From: Tabrizicola soli
Lineage (GTDB): Bacteria; Pseudomonadota; Alphaproteobacteria; Rhodobacterales; Rhodobacteraceae
Length of the DNA: 64,000 nt
Assembly (NCBI RefSeq): GCF_015999335.1
Contig: NZ_JAEACP010000002.1
Location: forward strand, 62,001 to 126,000
Direction: 5' to 3'
The translations under genes and the position numbers were made by a program. Below the pieces are notes generated by a model that worked only from the letters and a program-made list of their open reading frames with translations, did no database searches and was not told the DNA's origin. Below are positions 53,832 through 62,413 of the stretch, piece after piece. Each line of letters opens with the position of its first letter. The first letter of the stretch is position 1.

Positions 53832-54886
53832 TGCAGCCGGTACGGCTTTTGATCCTGGGCACGGGGGGCATGGCCAAGAACCATGCCGCGCATTTCGCGG
53901 CGATCCCCGGCGTGACGCTGGTCGCGGGCGTCGACACGCGGCCCGAGCCGCTGGCGGCCTTCCAGGCGGCGCATGGCATCGCGCATGGCTTCGCCTCGCT
54001 GGGCGAGGCGCTGGCCTGGGGCGGGTTCGACGCGGTGACAAATGTCACGCCGGATGCGGCGCATCATGCCACCACCCTGCCGCTGCTGGCGGCGGGCAAG
54101 CATGTGCTGTGCGAAAAGCCCCTGGCCACCAATGCCGCCCATGCCGAGGAGATGGCCGAGGCGGCACGGCTGGCAGCTGTGGTGAACATGGTCAACCTGT
54201 CGTACCGCAACGTGGCGGCGCTGCAGAAGGCGGCGGCGATGGTGCGCGAGGGGGCCATCGGCGAGGTCCGGCATTTCGAGGCCTCATATCTGCAAAGCTG
54301 GCTGACGCAGCCCGCCTGGGGCCAGTGGGACCGCGAGCCGCAATGGCTCTGGCGGCTGTCGACGGCGCATGGCTCCAAGGGGGTGCTGGGGGATGTGGGT
54401 ATCCATATCCTGGATTTCGCCACCTTCATCGCCGGGCTGGACGCGCGGGAGGTGTCCTGCCTGCTGCAAACCTTCGACAAGGTGCCGGAGGGGCGGATCG
54501 GGGAATATGTGCTGGACGCCAACGACAGCGCCACGCTGCAACTGCGGCTAGCCAATGGCGCGCTGGGGACGGTGGCGGCGACGCGCTTTGCGACCGGCCA
54601 TCTGAACGACCTGCGGCTGCGGATCTTCGGGCTGGCGGGAGGGCTGGAGGTGAGCTTCGAGAAGGCGGAAAGCCGGTTGCGCGCCTGTCTTGGCCCGGAT
54701 GCGCAGACCGCGACCTGGACCGAAATCGACTGCCCGCCGGTGCCCACGATCTACCAGCGGTTCATCGCGGCGATCCGGGGCGAGGGCCCCTGCGAGCCCG
54801 ACTTTGCCCGTGGCGCGGGCCTGCAGCGGCTTCTGGACCGGGCCGAGGCTTCGGCGCGCGAGGGGGGCTGCCTTCTGCCGCTGTGA
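53831..54886 (+). CDS. Gfo/Idh/MocA-family NAD(P)-dependent oxidoreductase
   Basis: A 351-residue oxidoreductase. The N-terminal Rossmann GTGGMAKNHAAHF is at 11-23, the family motif EKPLATN near 95-101 and a C-terminal substrate domain with GDVGIHILDFATF near 190-202 carrying the catalytic His. The start at 53831 lies in the stop codon of the ThuA-like gene. The pair is expected to oxidise and process a sugar or inositol derivative. It converges with the NYN nuclease gene across 1 bp. Confidence 0.88.
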   Translation: MQPVRLLILGTGGMAKNHAAHFAAIPGVTLVAGVDTRPEPLAAFQAAHGIAHGFASLGEALAWGGFDAVTNVTPDAAHHATTLPLLAAGKHVLCEKPLATNAAHAEEMAEAARLAAVVNMVNLSYRNVAALQKAAAMVREGAIGEVRHFEASYLQSWLTQPAWGQWDREPQWLWRLSTAHGSKGVLGDVGIHILDFATFIAGLDAREVSCLLQTFDKVPEGRIGEYVLDANDSATLQLRLANGALGTVAATRFATGHLNDLRLRIFGLAGGLEVSFEKAESRLRACLGPDAQTATWTEIDCPPVPTIYQRFIAAIRGEGPCEPDFARGAGLQRLLDRAEASAREGGCLLPL

Positions 54887-54887
54887 G

Positions 54888-55466
54888 TCAGCCCTTGCGG
54901 GCGGGGACCGGCAACCCCTCCAGCCGGAGCTTGCCGCCCTGCATCGCGCCGGGGATCAGGAAGCCCGGCTCCTCGACTTCGGGATGGTCCGCCGCCCAGT
55001 CGCGGAAACGGTCGTTGGTCACGATCCGGGCCCCGAACTCGCGCGCGGTCTGCAACAGGAACGGGTCGGCCGGGCTGCCCGCCTCCACCACAAGCACCTG
55101 GGCAGGCTCGATATCCAGAAGCTGCGCGAAATCGCCGTCGTGCATGTAACGGCCTTCCAGCTTCCACCCGGCATTGGCGTCGAACACCACGCCGGGCAGA
55201 TAGCCCTTCTTCCGCACCTCGGCGATCACCGCGCGGACCGGGTCCAGCCGGGGAGTGTTGTCCTGCCAGTGCATCACGTTGGAACCGTCGATCAGGATCC
55301 AGTTCTGTGGCGCCGCCTTCGCCTTGGGGCGGGGGCGCAGGAAGACGAGGAGGAGGACCAGCAGCACCCCCCCGGCGACCGCCAGTTCGGTGCCCAGATG
55401 CGACACCGGCGCTTCGGTGGGTGTCGGCTCGACCGTGATCGTCTTGAAATCCGCAAGCGGTAACAT
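54888..55466 (-). CDS. Membrane-anchored NYN/Zc3h12a-like ribonuclease
   Basis: A 192-residue protein: a short N-terminal segment, one hydrophobic helix (about 27-43), a basic linker (RPRPKAKA) and an NYN/PIN-like nuclease domain from 54. Acidic residues fit the metal site: Asp60 (LIDGSNV), Asp96, Asp134, Asp152 and Asp156 (TNDRFRDW). The helix implies attachment to the inner membrane with the nuclease facing the cytoplasm. It follows murD by 18 bp in the cell-wall run. RNase activity is inferred from the domain; the role is unknown. Confidence 0.78.
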   Translation of the reverse strand: MLPLADFKTITVEPTPTEAPVSHLGTELAVAGGVLLVLLLVFLRPRPKAKAAPQNWILIDGSNVMHWQDNTPRLDPVRAVIAEVRKKGYLPGVVFDANAGWKLEGRYMHDGDFAQLLDIEPAQVLVVEAGSPADPFLLQTAREFGARIVTNDRFRDWAADHPEVEEPGFLIPGAMQGGKLRLEGLPVPARKG

Positions 55467-55484
55467 CTGTCACTCTCTCCGATG

Positions 55485-56894
55485 TCAGGCCCCCGGCCCG
55501 ATAAGCGCCTGCACCCGCGCGGTGAAATCCTCGCCCCGCTTCTCGAAGTTCGGATATTGGTCGAAGCTGGCGGCCGCGGGGGCAAGCAGGACGACCTCGC
55601 CCGGCTCGGCCTCGGCCGCGGCGCGGGCGACGGCGCGGTCCATCGTCTCGCAAAGCTCGTGCGGGGTCTCGCCCAGCTGCAGCGCGAAGTCGCGGGCGGA
55701 ATGGCCGATGAGATAGGCCTTGACCACCGGGCCGAGGAGCGGCCGGAGCGCGGCGATCCCGCCCTCTTTCCCCAGGCCCCCGGCGATCCAGCGGATGCGG
55801 GGGAAGGCCTGCAGCGCCTTGGCCGCGCTGTCGACATTGGTGGCCTTCGAGTCGTTGACGAAGCGCACCCCGCCCCTTTCGCCCACCAGCTGGCTGCGGT
55901 GCGGCAGGCCCGCGAAGCTGTGCAGCGCGCCCTCGATCAGCTTCGGCGCCAGGCCAAGCGCGCGGCAGGCGGCATAGGCGGCGCAGGCGTTCTGGTGGTT
56001 GTGCGCGCCGGGCAGACCCTTGACCTCGCGCAGGTCGATCGAGGCGACCTGGCGGCCCTTGCGCCATTCGGCGAGAAAGCCCTTGCGGGCGAAGACCGAC
56101 CAGCCGAAATCCTCCAGCTTCGTGCCCGAGGAGATGCGGATCACCCGGTCGTCCTGCGGCCCCTGCCCCAGCTGCCCGGCCAGGAAACGGCCCTCGGCCT
56201 CGTCCACGCCGATCACCGCGCGGTCGGGGCCGCCGAGGGTGAAAAGCCGGGCCTTGGCGGCGAAATAGCCGCCCATGCCGCCGTGGCGGTCCAGGTGGTC
56301 GGGCGAGAGATTGGTGAAGACCGCGACATCGGGGGTCAGCGCGCGGGCAAGCTCGGTCTGGTACGAGGACAGTTCCAGCACGATGACCTCGCCATCCTGC
56401 GGTGGGGCGATGGAGAGGACGCCGGTACCGATGTTGCCCGCCATCTGCGTGGGCCGGCCGGCGACCTGGAGGATGTGGTGGATCAGCGCCGTCGTCGTGG
56501 ACTTGCCGTTCGAGCCGGTGACCGCGATGACCTTGGGCGGGGTCTCCATCTCGGCCCAGCTGCTGTCGGCGGCGCTCTGGAAGAAGAGGCCGATGTCGTT
56601 GTCGACCGGGACCCCGGCCTGCAGCGCGCGGGCGATGACGGGATGCGGCGCGGGATAGAGATGCGGGATGCCGGGCGAGGTGACGAGGCAGGCCAGCCCC
56701 TCGAACGCGGTGTTCCGGGTCAGGTCGGTCAGGGTGAACCCCTCGGCCTCGGCCCCGGCGCGGGCCTCGGGGCTGTCGTCCCAGAGGAGCGGTTCGGCCC
56801 CCCCGGCGCGCAACGCGGCGGCGGTGGCAAGGCCCGACCGGCCCAGCCCCAGCACCGCCACCTTCGCGCCCCTGTAACCCTTGACCGGGATCAT
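55485..56894 (-). CDS. murD: UDP-N-acetylmuramoylalanine--D-glutamate ligase
   Basis: A 469-residue Mur ligase. The N-terminal Rossmann [10 protein letters not shown] is near 12-21, ATP-loop TGSNGKST near 122-129, and the central/third domain motifs [11 protein letters not shown] and NDSKATN. The ATG at 56894 is chosen over 56942, which would add an unlike N-terminus. It adds D-Glu to UDP-MurNAc-L-Ala. A LysM solute-binding gene separates it from mraY, and ftsW-murG do not follow. Confidence 0.95.
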   Translation of the reverse strand: MIPVKGYRGAKVAVLGLGRSGLATAAALRAGGAEPLLWDDSPEARAGAEAEGFTLTDLTRNTAFEGLACLVTSPGIPHLYPAPHPVIARALQAGVPVDNDIGLFFQSAADSSWAEMETPPKVIAVTGSNGKSTTTALIHHILQVAGRPTQMAGNIGTGVLSIAPPQDGEVIVLELSSYQTELARALTPDVAVFTNLSPDHLDRHGGMGGYFAAKARLFTLGGPDRAVIGVDEAEGRFLAGQLGQGPQDDRVIRISSGTKLEDFGWSVFARKGFLAEWRKGRQVASIDLREVKGLPGAHNHQNACAAYAACRALGLAPKLIEGALHSFAGLPHRSQLVGERGGVRFVNDSKATNVDSAAKALQAFPRIRWIAGGLGKEGGIAALRPLLGPVVKAYLIGHSARDFALQLGETPHELCETMDRAVARAAAEAEPGEVVLLAPAAASFDQYPNFEKRGEDFTARVQALIGPGA

Positions 56895-56951
56895 GCCTGC
56901 CCCCTGAATGCCCTGCGCATGGGATAGGTCAGGACGCGGCAAAGGGGAAGG

Positions 56952-58046
56952 CTACTCCTGCGACTTGTTCCATTCCGCAAGCCCCGTGGCGACGAGGTCG
57001 TACCATTCGCCGCTCTCGCGCATCTCGGCGATGCCGCGGTTGATCATTTCCATGTATTCCGCCGCGCGCGGGTTCTTCTTCGAGATCACGATGTGATGCG
57101 TGTTGAACGTGGCCAGCGCCGGGTTCAGCGCCACCTTGTCGGTCGCCCCCAGCGCCTCGAAATTCGCGGTCGAGGTCTCGATCTCGATCGAATAGAGGTC
57201 GACCTCACCCGCCAGCAGCATCTTGGCACATTCCATCGGCGTCTTGGGATGAAGGAAGGTCACCGTCGGCTCGGCCAGGCCCTCGACCTCGAGATCCGAG
57301 GTCGGCCAGCCTTCGGGACGGCAGATCCGGGCCCCGGCATAATCGCCGAAACTGCGGGCCTCGGCATATTTGCTGTCGATCAGCGTGTGGTAGGAATAGG
57401 CGACCTCGTAGATCGGCAGCGAGAAGTCGAACTCGGTGCACATCTTGACCGCGAATTCGCCCAGAAGGTCGATGCGCGAGCAATCGGGCCGCGACCAGGC
57501 GATCGACATGTCGAAGGCGTTGGTCGGCAGGAGCGTCTCGATATGCGAGCCCCAGTCGTCGACATAGTTGATGGTATAGTCGCGGTCGTTGCCGCCGCGC
57601 TGCATGGCGGTGGCGGCCATCTGCACATAGATCCCGCCGCCCGGCAGGCTTTGGTCGGTGAAGGGCTTCCAGTCGTTCGCGGTGACGAATTTCAGCTTGG
57701 GCGCATAGGGCCGGTCGGCCGAGCGGGTGGTTTCCTGCTTCTCGGTCTCGGCGGCGATGACGGCGGAAAGCTCGCTGTCGGCAGTGAGGCGGCCGTCCTC
57801 GCAGGGCAGGATCAGTTGCAGCCCGGCGGGGAGGTTGTTGAAATTCTGCCCCAGCGCGTCGCGGTTGGCGTTGAAGATCATCTGGTAGTTGTAGGAGCCA
57901 TAGGCGGCATAGGCGATCTCGCCCAGGGTGTCCCCCTCCTGGACGGTATAGGTGGTGCATGCCTCCTGCGCGGCGGCGGAGAAGGGGGCGAGCGCGCCGA
58001 GCGCGATCAGGGCGGGGCGCAGGAACTTGCGGATGGCAGTCGGCAT
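56952..58046 (-). CDS. LysM domain fused to periplasmic solute-binding domain
   Basis: A 364-residue exported protein. The signal peptide is cleaved near 27 (SAAAQE), a LysM domain spans about 31-82 (YTVQEGDTLGEIAYAAYG), and a family 3 solute-binding-like domain spans about 112-355 (FVTANDWKPF, DWGSHIETLLP, TFLHPKTPMECAKMLLAG). LysM should bind peptidoglycan, anchoring the binding domain in the periplasm. No ABC permease is nearby. It lies inside the mur run between mraY and murD. Sensing of a cell-wall fragment or amino acid is possible. Confidence 0.82.
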   Translation of the reverse strand: MPTAIRKFLRPALIALGALAPFSAAAQEACTTYTVQEGDTLGEIAYAAYGSYNYQMIFNANRDALGQNFNNLPAGLQLILPCEDGRLTADSELSAVIAAETEKQETTRSADRPYAPKLKFVTANDWKPFTDQSLPGGGIYVQMAATAMQRGGNDRDYTINYVDDWGSHIETLLPTNAFDMSIAWSRPDCSRIDLLGEFAVKMCTEFDFSLPIYEVAYSYHTLIDSKYAEARSFGDYAGARICRPEGWPTSDLEVEGLAEPTVTFLHPKTPMECAKMLLAGEVDLYSIEIETSTANFEALGATDKVALNPALATFNTHHIVISKKNPRAAEYMEMINRGIAEMRESGEWYDLVATGLAEWNKSQE

Positions 58047-58192
58047 GGTGAACCCCCGGGATCGGTTTCTTGCAGGTAGGAGCCTTCAGGATTGGGCCAT
58101 TACTGCTGCAAGTTTGTGGCAGAACCAAGGAAACTGCGGTCAGTGTTTCCGCTGGGGGAACTTTGATCACGCCGGGGTTGCGCGCCCGGGTG

Positions 58193-58213
58193 GGGTGGGT
58201 GATTCACCCACCC
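58193..58213. repeat. Dispersed palindromic repeat after mraY
   Basis: GGGTGGGTGA / TCACCCACCC, perfect 10-bp arms around one base, ending 7 bp from the mraY stop on the minus strand. Third member of the family at 17019 and 38490. Confidence 0.85.
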
Positions 58214-58220
58214 AATGCCT

Positions 58221-59303
58221 TCACCTGACCTTCAGCGTGGCCAGCCCGATCAGCGCCAGGATCACGCTGATGATCCAGAACCGGATCACGATCTGCGGCT
58301 CGGCCCAGCCCTTCTTCTCGAAATGGTGGTGGATCGGCGCCATCAGGAAGATGCGTTTCTTCGTGCGCTTGTAGTAGAGCACCTGGATGATCACGCTCAG
58401 CGCCTCGACCACGAAGAGGCCGCCGACGATGGCCAGCACGATCTCGTGCTTGGTGCAGACCGCGATCGCGCCCAGCGCGCCGCCCAGGGCCAGGCTGCCG
58501 GTATCGCCCATGAACACCGCCGCCGGGGGCGCGTTGTACCACAGGAAGCCGAGCCCGGCACCAAAAAGGGCGGCGGTGAAGACCAGAAGGTCGCCGGTGC
58601 CGGGTACGAAATGCACGCCTAGGTATTCGGTGAAGTTCGAGTTGCCGACCACATAGGCGATGATCCCCAGCGTGCCGCCCGCGATCATCACCGGCATGAT
58701 CGCCAGCCCGTCCAGCCCGTCGGTCAGGTTCACCGCATTGGCCGCGCCGACGATCACCACCATGCCGAAGGGCACGAAGAAGATGCCAAGGTCGAGAAGC
58801 GCGTCCTTGAAGAAGGGGAAGGCCAGCTGGTCGGTCAGCGCGGCCGGATGGAACATCGAGGCCGCATAGCTGGCCAGCGCCGCGATCAGGAGGCCCAGCC
58901 CCATGCGCAGCTTGCCCGAGACGCCCTTGGTGTTCTGCTTCGTCACCTTGGCATAGTCGTCGGCGAAGCCGATCAGGCCGAAGGCCAGCGTCACCAGGAT
59001 CACGATCCAGACGAAGGGATTGTCGAGCCGCGCCCAGAGCAGCGTCGAGACCATCAGCGCCGACAGGATCAGAAGCCCGCCCATCGTCGGCGTGCCCGCC
59101 TTGGACAGGTGGCTTTGCGGCCCGTCGTCGCGGATCGGCTGGCCCTTGCCCTGCTTGCGGCGCAAGAGGTCGATCAGCGGGCGGCCGAAGAGGAAGCCGA
59201 AGACCAGCGCGGTCACGAAGGCGCCGCCGGCCCGGACGGTGATGTAGCGGAACAGGTTGAAGATGCCGCCGCCGTCAGCGAATTCGGCCAGCCAGTAGAA
59301 CAT
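58221..59303 (-). CDS. mraY: Phospho-N-acetylmuramoyl-pentapeptide transferase
   Basis: A 360-residue polytopic membrane enzyme with about ten helices. The catalytic Asp pair is in GFADDYAKV near 113-121, [13 protein letters not shown] near 190-202, and HHHFEKKG near 326-333. It transfers phospho-MurNAc-pentapeptide to undecaprenyl phosphate, making lipid I. Its ATG is 1 bp from the murF stop, so they are coupled. Confidence 0.96.
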   Translation of the reverse strand: MFYWLAEFADGGGIFNLFRYITVRAGGAFVTALVFGFLFGRPLIDLLRRKQGKGQPIRDDGPQSHLSKAGTPTMGGLLILSALMVSTLLWARLDNPFVWIVILVTLAFGLIGFADDYAKVTKQNTKGVSGKLRMGLGLLIAALASYAASMFHPAALTDQLAFPFFKDALLDLGIFFVPFGMVVIVGAANAVNLTDGLDGLAIMPVMIAGGTLGIIAYVVGNSNFTEYLGVHFVPGTGDLLVFTAALFGAGLGFLWYNAPPAAVFMGDTGSLALGGALGAIAVCTKHEIVLAIVGGLFVVEALSVIIQVLYYKRTKKRIFLMAPIHHHFEKKGWAEPQIVIRFWIISVILALIGLATLKVR

Positions 59304-60737
59304 TTACGGGGTTCCTTCTTTCGGGGCTGCGGCCTGCCCCATTTTCCGCAGCGCGTCAACGACAAGGCTGACCTTCGATCCCTTGGAGCCCTTCACGAGC
59401 AGGATATCCCCCGCGTCGATCAGGCTGCGGGCGCGGGCCGCCAGTTCGGCCGCGCCTTCGGTCCATTCGCCGCGCATCTGGCGGGGCAAGGCCGCGTGCA
59501 GCGCCCGCATCCGGGGGCCGACGCAATGGATCAGATGGACCGCCGAAAGGCCGGGATGACGGGCGATGGCGGCGTGCAGCTCGGCCTCGGTCGGGCCCAG
59601 CTCCAGCATGTCGCCGAGGATGGCGATGCGCCGCCCGCCGCCGACCCGGCCGATCCCGTCGGTGGGTTTCGCGGCGATGAGCACGTCCAGCGCCGCCGCC
59701 ATCGAGGCCGGGTTGGCGTTGAAGGCGTCGTCGATCAGGTCGAAGAAGGTCTCTTCCACCAGATCCAGCACGATCCTTTCGCGCTGGCCCCGGCCGGCGG
59801 GCGGGGCCCAGCGGCCGAGGTCATGCGCCGAGATCATCGGATCGGCCCCCAGCGCCTCGGCGGCGGCAAGGGCGCCCAGCGCATTCAGCGCGAAATGGCG
59901 ACCGGGCGAGGCGACCTTGTAGAGGAGCGGCTCGCCCCGGCGGGTGGCGCGGCAGACGGTGGTCTCATCCACGATCCGCGCCTCGATCAGGCGGTAGTCG
60001 GCGGCCTCGGCGGCGCCGAAGGTGACAGGCTTGGCGCCCTGCGCCCCGGCCAGAAGGATCGGCGTGGTGGGCAGGTCGGCGTTGACGATCGCGGTGCCGC
60101 CGGGCTTGAGCCCCTGGAAGATCGCGGCCTTTTCGCGGGCGATCTCCTCGACGCTGGCGAAGGCCTCCAGATGCGCCGGCGCGACGGTGGTGACCAGCGC
60201 CACGTCCTGCCGCGCCAGCCGCGCCAGCGGCGCGATCTCGCCGGGGTGGTTCATGCCGATCTCGATCACGGCGAAATCGGCGTCGGCGGGCATCCGGGCC
60301 AGGGTCAGCGGCACGCCCCAATGGTTGTTGTAGCTGGCTTCCGCGGCATGGGTCCGGCCCTGCCCGGACAGGATCGCGCGCAGCATCTCCTTGGTCGAGG
60401 TCTTGCCGACCGAGCCGGTGATGCCGACGACCTTCGCCTTCGTCCGCGCGCGGGCAAAGGCCCCCATCGCCTCCAGCGCCCGCAGCACATCGGGGACGAC
60501 CAGCAGCGGCGCGTCCGGGGCCAGGCCCTCGGGGATGCGGGAGACGAGGGCGGCCGCCGCCCCCTTCTCCAGCGCCTGCGCCACGAATTCATGCCCGTCG
60601 CGGAGGTCCTTCAGCGCGACGAAAAGGTCGCCGGGCTGCAGCGTGCGGGTGTCGATCGAGACGCCGGACGCCTGCCAGCCGGCGGTCGGGCGGCCCCCGG
60701 TGGCCTTGGCCGCCTCTGCTGAGGTCCAGAGGGTCAT
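59304..60737 (-). CDS. murF: UDP-N-acetylmuramoyl-tripeptide--D-alanyl-D-alanine ligase
   Basis: A 477-residue Mur ligase with the ATP loop TGSVGKTS near 110-117, YNNHWGVPLTLARMP near 138 and IEIGMNHPGEI near 160. The ATG at 60737 begins MTLWTSAEAAKATGG; the longer open frame runs into the hairpin-rich spacer and is not real. It adds D-Ala-D-Ala to the UDP-MurNAc-tripeptide. A 178-bp spacer with a palindromic element separates it from murE. Confidence 0.95.
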   Translation of the reverse strand: MTLWTSAEAAKATGGRPTAGWQASGVSIDTRTLQPGDLFVALKDLRDGHEFVAQALEKGAAAALVSRIPEGLAPDAPLLVVPDVLRALEAMGAFARARTKAKVVGITGSVGKTSTKEMLRAILSGQGRTHAAEASYNNHWGVPLTLARMPADADFAVIEIGMNHPGEIAPLARLARQDVALVTTVAPAHLEAFASVEEIAREKAAIFQGLKPGGTAIVNADLPTTPILLAGAQGAKPVTFGAAEAADYRLIEARIVDETTVCRATRRGEPLLYKVASPGRHFALNALGALAAAEALGADPMISAHDLGRWAPPAGRGQRERIVLDLVEETFFDLIDDAFNANPASMAAALDVLIAAKPTDGIGRVGGGRRIAILGDMLELGPTEAELHAAIARHPGLSAVHLIHCVGPRMRALHAALPRQMRGEWTEGAAELAARARSLIDAGDILLVKGSKGSKVSLVVDALRKMGQAAAPKEGTP

Positions 60738-60775
60738 CGAGCGACCTCGGCGCAGGCGACCGGCGATTGCAGTGG

Positions 60776-60898
60776 GCGCTTCCCTCCCCCCTCGTGGGGG
60801 AGGGAGAGGGAGGGGGGGAGCGCCGCATTGCAGGCGCGGAACGCCAGGCGGGGAGCCCCCCACCCCCATCCCCACCCCACGAGGGGGAGGGGAGGCGC
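60776..60898. repeat. Multi-hairpin palindromic element between murE and murF
   Basis: A 123-bp imperfect palindrome. The outer arms of about 43 bp (GCGC...CCCTC...CTCGTGGGG on the left and the complement on the right) enclose an inner GCGCC / GGCGC hairpin near 60820-60837; the left arm alone can also fold (CTCCCCC...GGGGGAG). It is nearly all G/C, unlike the mur genes, and looks like a small dispersed repeat lodged in the spacer. Confidence 0.75.
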
Positions 60899-60915
60899 AT
60901 CGCTCGGATCGTTCC

Positions 60916-62400
60916 TCATGGCCTCTCCCCGGGCAGCGCGGCGACGGCGACGCTGGCCTGTTCCACGTCATCAAAGGGATAGACATCGGTCCCGACCACC
61001 TGCCCGCTTTCATGGCCCTTGCCGGCGATCAGCAGGGCATCGCCCGGCAGCAGGGCATCCACCGCCCGCAGGATCGCCTCGGCCCGGTCGCCGACCTCAT
61101 GCGCCTCGGGGCAGGCCGCCAGGATCGCTGCGCGGATCGAGGCGGGGTCCTCGGTACGGGGGTTGTCGTCGGTGACGTAGAGCACATCGGCATTGGCCTT
61201 CGCCGCCGCCCCCATCAGCGGGCGCTTGGTCCGATCCCGGTCGCCGCCCGCGCCGAAGACCACGACGATCCGGCCCATCACATGCGGGCGCAAGGCGCGC
61301 AGCGCGGTCTCCAGCGCATCCGGCGTATGGGCGTAATCGACATAGACCGCCGCCCCGTTCCTGCGGGTGGCGGCCAGTTGCATCCGGCCCCGCACCCCCG
61401 TCAGGCGCGGCAGCACGGCAAGCACCGCGTCGGGCGCATCGCCGGCGGCAATCGCCAGCCCTGCCGCCACGGCGACGTTCTCGGCCTGGAAGGCGCCGAT
61501 CAGGTTCAGCCGGGTCTGGAACGCCCTGCCCTGCCAGAGGTAGCGCACCTCCTGCCCGGTCGCATCAGGCCGCGTCGCGGCGATCTGCAGGTCGGCCCCC
61601 GGCCCCTTGCCCACCGTCAGCACACGCAACCCGCGTGCCAGCGCAAGTTCCGCCATGTCGTCGCCGCGCGCGCCGTCGAGGTTGACCACGGCCACCCCGT
61701 CCTCGGGCAGGAGGCGGGTGAAAAGCTGGGCCTTGGCCTGGAAATAGGCCGCCATCGTGCCGTGATAGTCGAGGTGATCCTGCGTCAGGTTGGTGAAGCC
61801 CGCCGCGCAGAGCCGGACCCCGTCCAGCCGGCGCTGGTCGATCCCGTGCGAGGAGGCCTCCATCGCGGCATGGGTCACCCCGGCCGAAGCCGCCGCCGCC
61901 AGAAGCTTCTGCAATGCGATCGCATCCGGCGTGGTGTGGCTGGAGGGCGCGGACCATGCCCCCTCGATCCCGGTGGTGCCGATGTTGATCGCCTCGTGCC
62001 CCAGCGCGGCCCAGATCTGCCGGGTGAAGGTCGCGACGCTGGTCTTGCCGTTGGTGCCGGTCACCGCGACCATGCACTCCGGCTGCGGCCCGAACCAGAG
62101 CGCGGCCGCACAGGCCAGCGCGGCGCGGGGGTCCTCGGCCAGGACCAGGGCCGCGTCGCTGTCGGCCAGTTCTGCGGCCGCAAGCCGCGCCCCCTCGGCA
62201 TCGGTCAGGATCGCGGCCGCGCCCTGTTCCAGCGCAGCGGGGATGAAGCGGGCGCCATGGGTCGCGCTGCCGGGCAGTGCTGCGAAAAGCATTCCCGCCC
62301 GGACCGCGCGGCTGTCCGCGGTCACGCCGGAAAGCGCCGGGTCGCGTCCGGCCCGGGCGGTCAGGCCCAGGTCCGATAACCGTATCGCGCGCGAAGTCAT
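60916..62400 (-). CDS. murE: UDP-N-acetylmuramoyl-tripeptide synthetase (meso-diaminopimelate-adding)
   Basis: A 494-residue Mur ligase. The ATP loop TGTNGKTS is near 112-119, HTTPDAIALQ near 150, YVDYAHTPDALE near 345 and the diaminopimelate-recognition motif DNPRTEDP near 405. The last one marks the meso-DAP type of Gram-negative bacteria. It starts 13 bp after the ftsI stop. It adds meso-DAP to UDP-MurNAc-L-Ala-D-Glu. Confidence 0.96.
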   Translation of the reverse strand: MTSRAIRLSDLGLTARAGRDPALSGVTADSRAVRAGMLFAALPGSATHGARFIPAALEQGAAAILTDAEGARLAAAELADSDAALVLAEDPRAALACAAALWFGPQPECMVAVTGTNGKTSVATFTRQIWAALGHEAINIGTTGIEGAWSAPSSHTTPDAIALQKLLAAAASAGVTHAAMEASSHGIDQRRLDGVRLCAAGFTNLTQDHLDYHGTMAAYFQAKAQLFTRLLPEDGVAVVNLDGARGDDMAELALARGLRVLTVGKGPGADLQIAATRPDATGQEVRYLWQGRAFQTRLNLIGAFQAENVAVAAGLAIAAGDAPDAVLAVLPRLTGVRGRMQLAATRRNGAAVYVDYAHTPDALETALRALRPHVMGRIVVVFGAGGDRDRTKRPLMGAAAKANADVLYVTDDNPRTEDPASIRAAILAACPEAHEVGDRAEAILRAVDALLPGDALLIAGKGHESGQVVGTDVYPFDDVEQASVAVAALPGERP

Positions 62401-62413
62401 CCGCCGCCCCCTG

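Noticed and set aside
60738-61013. An N-terminal extension of MurF through the murE/murF spacer
   Set aside because: The added residues come from the hairpin element and the murE end; MurF homology begins at ATG 60737.
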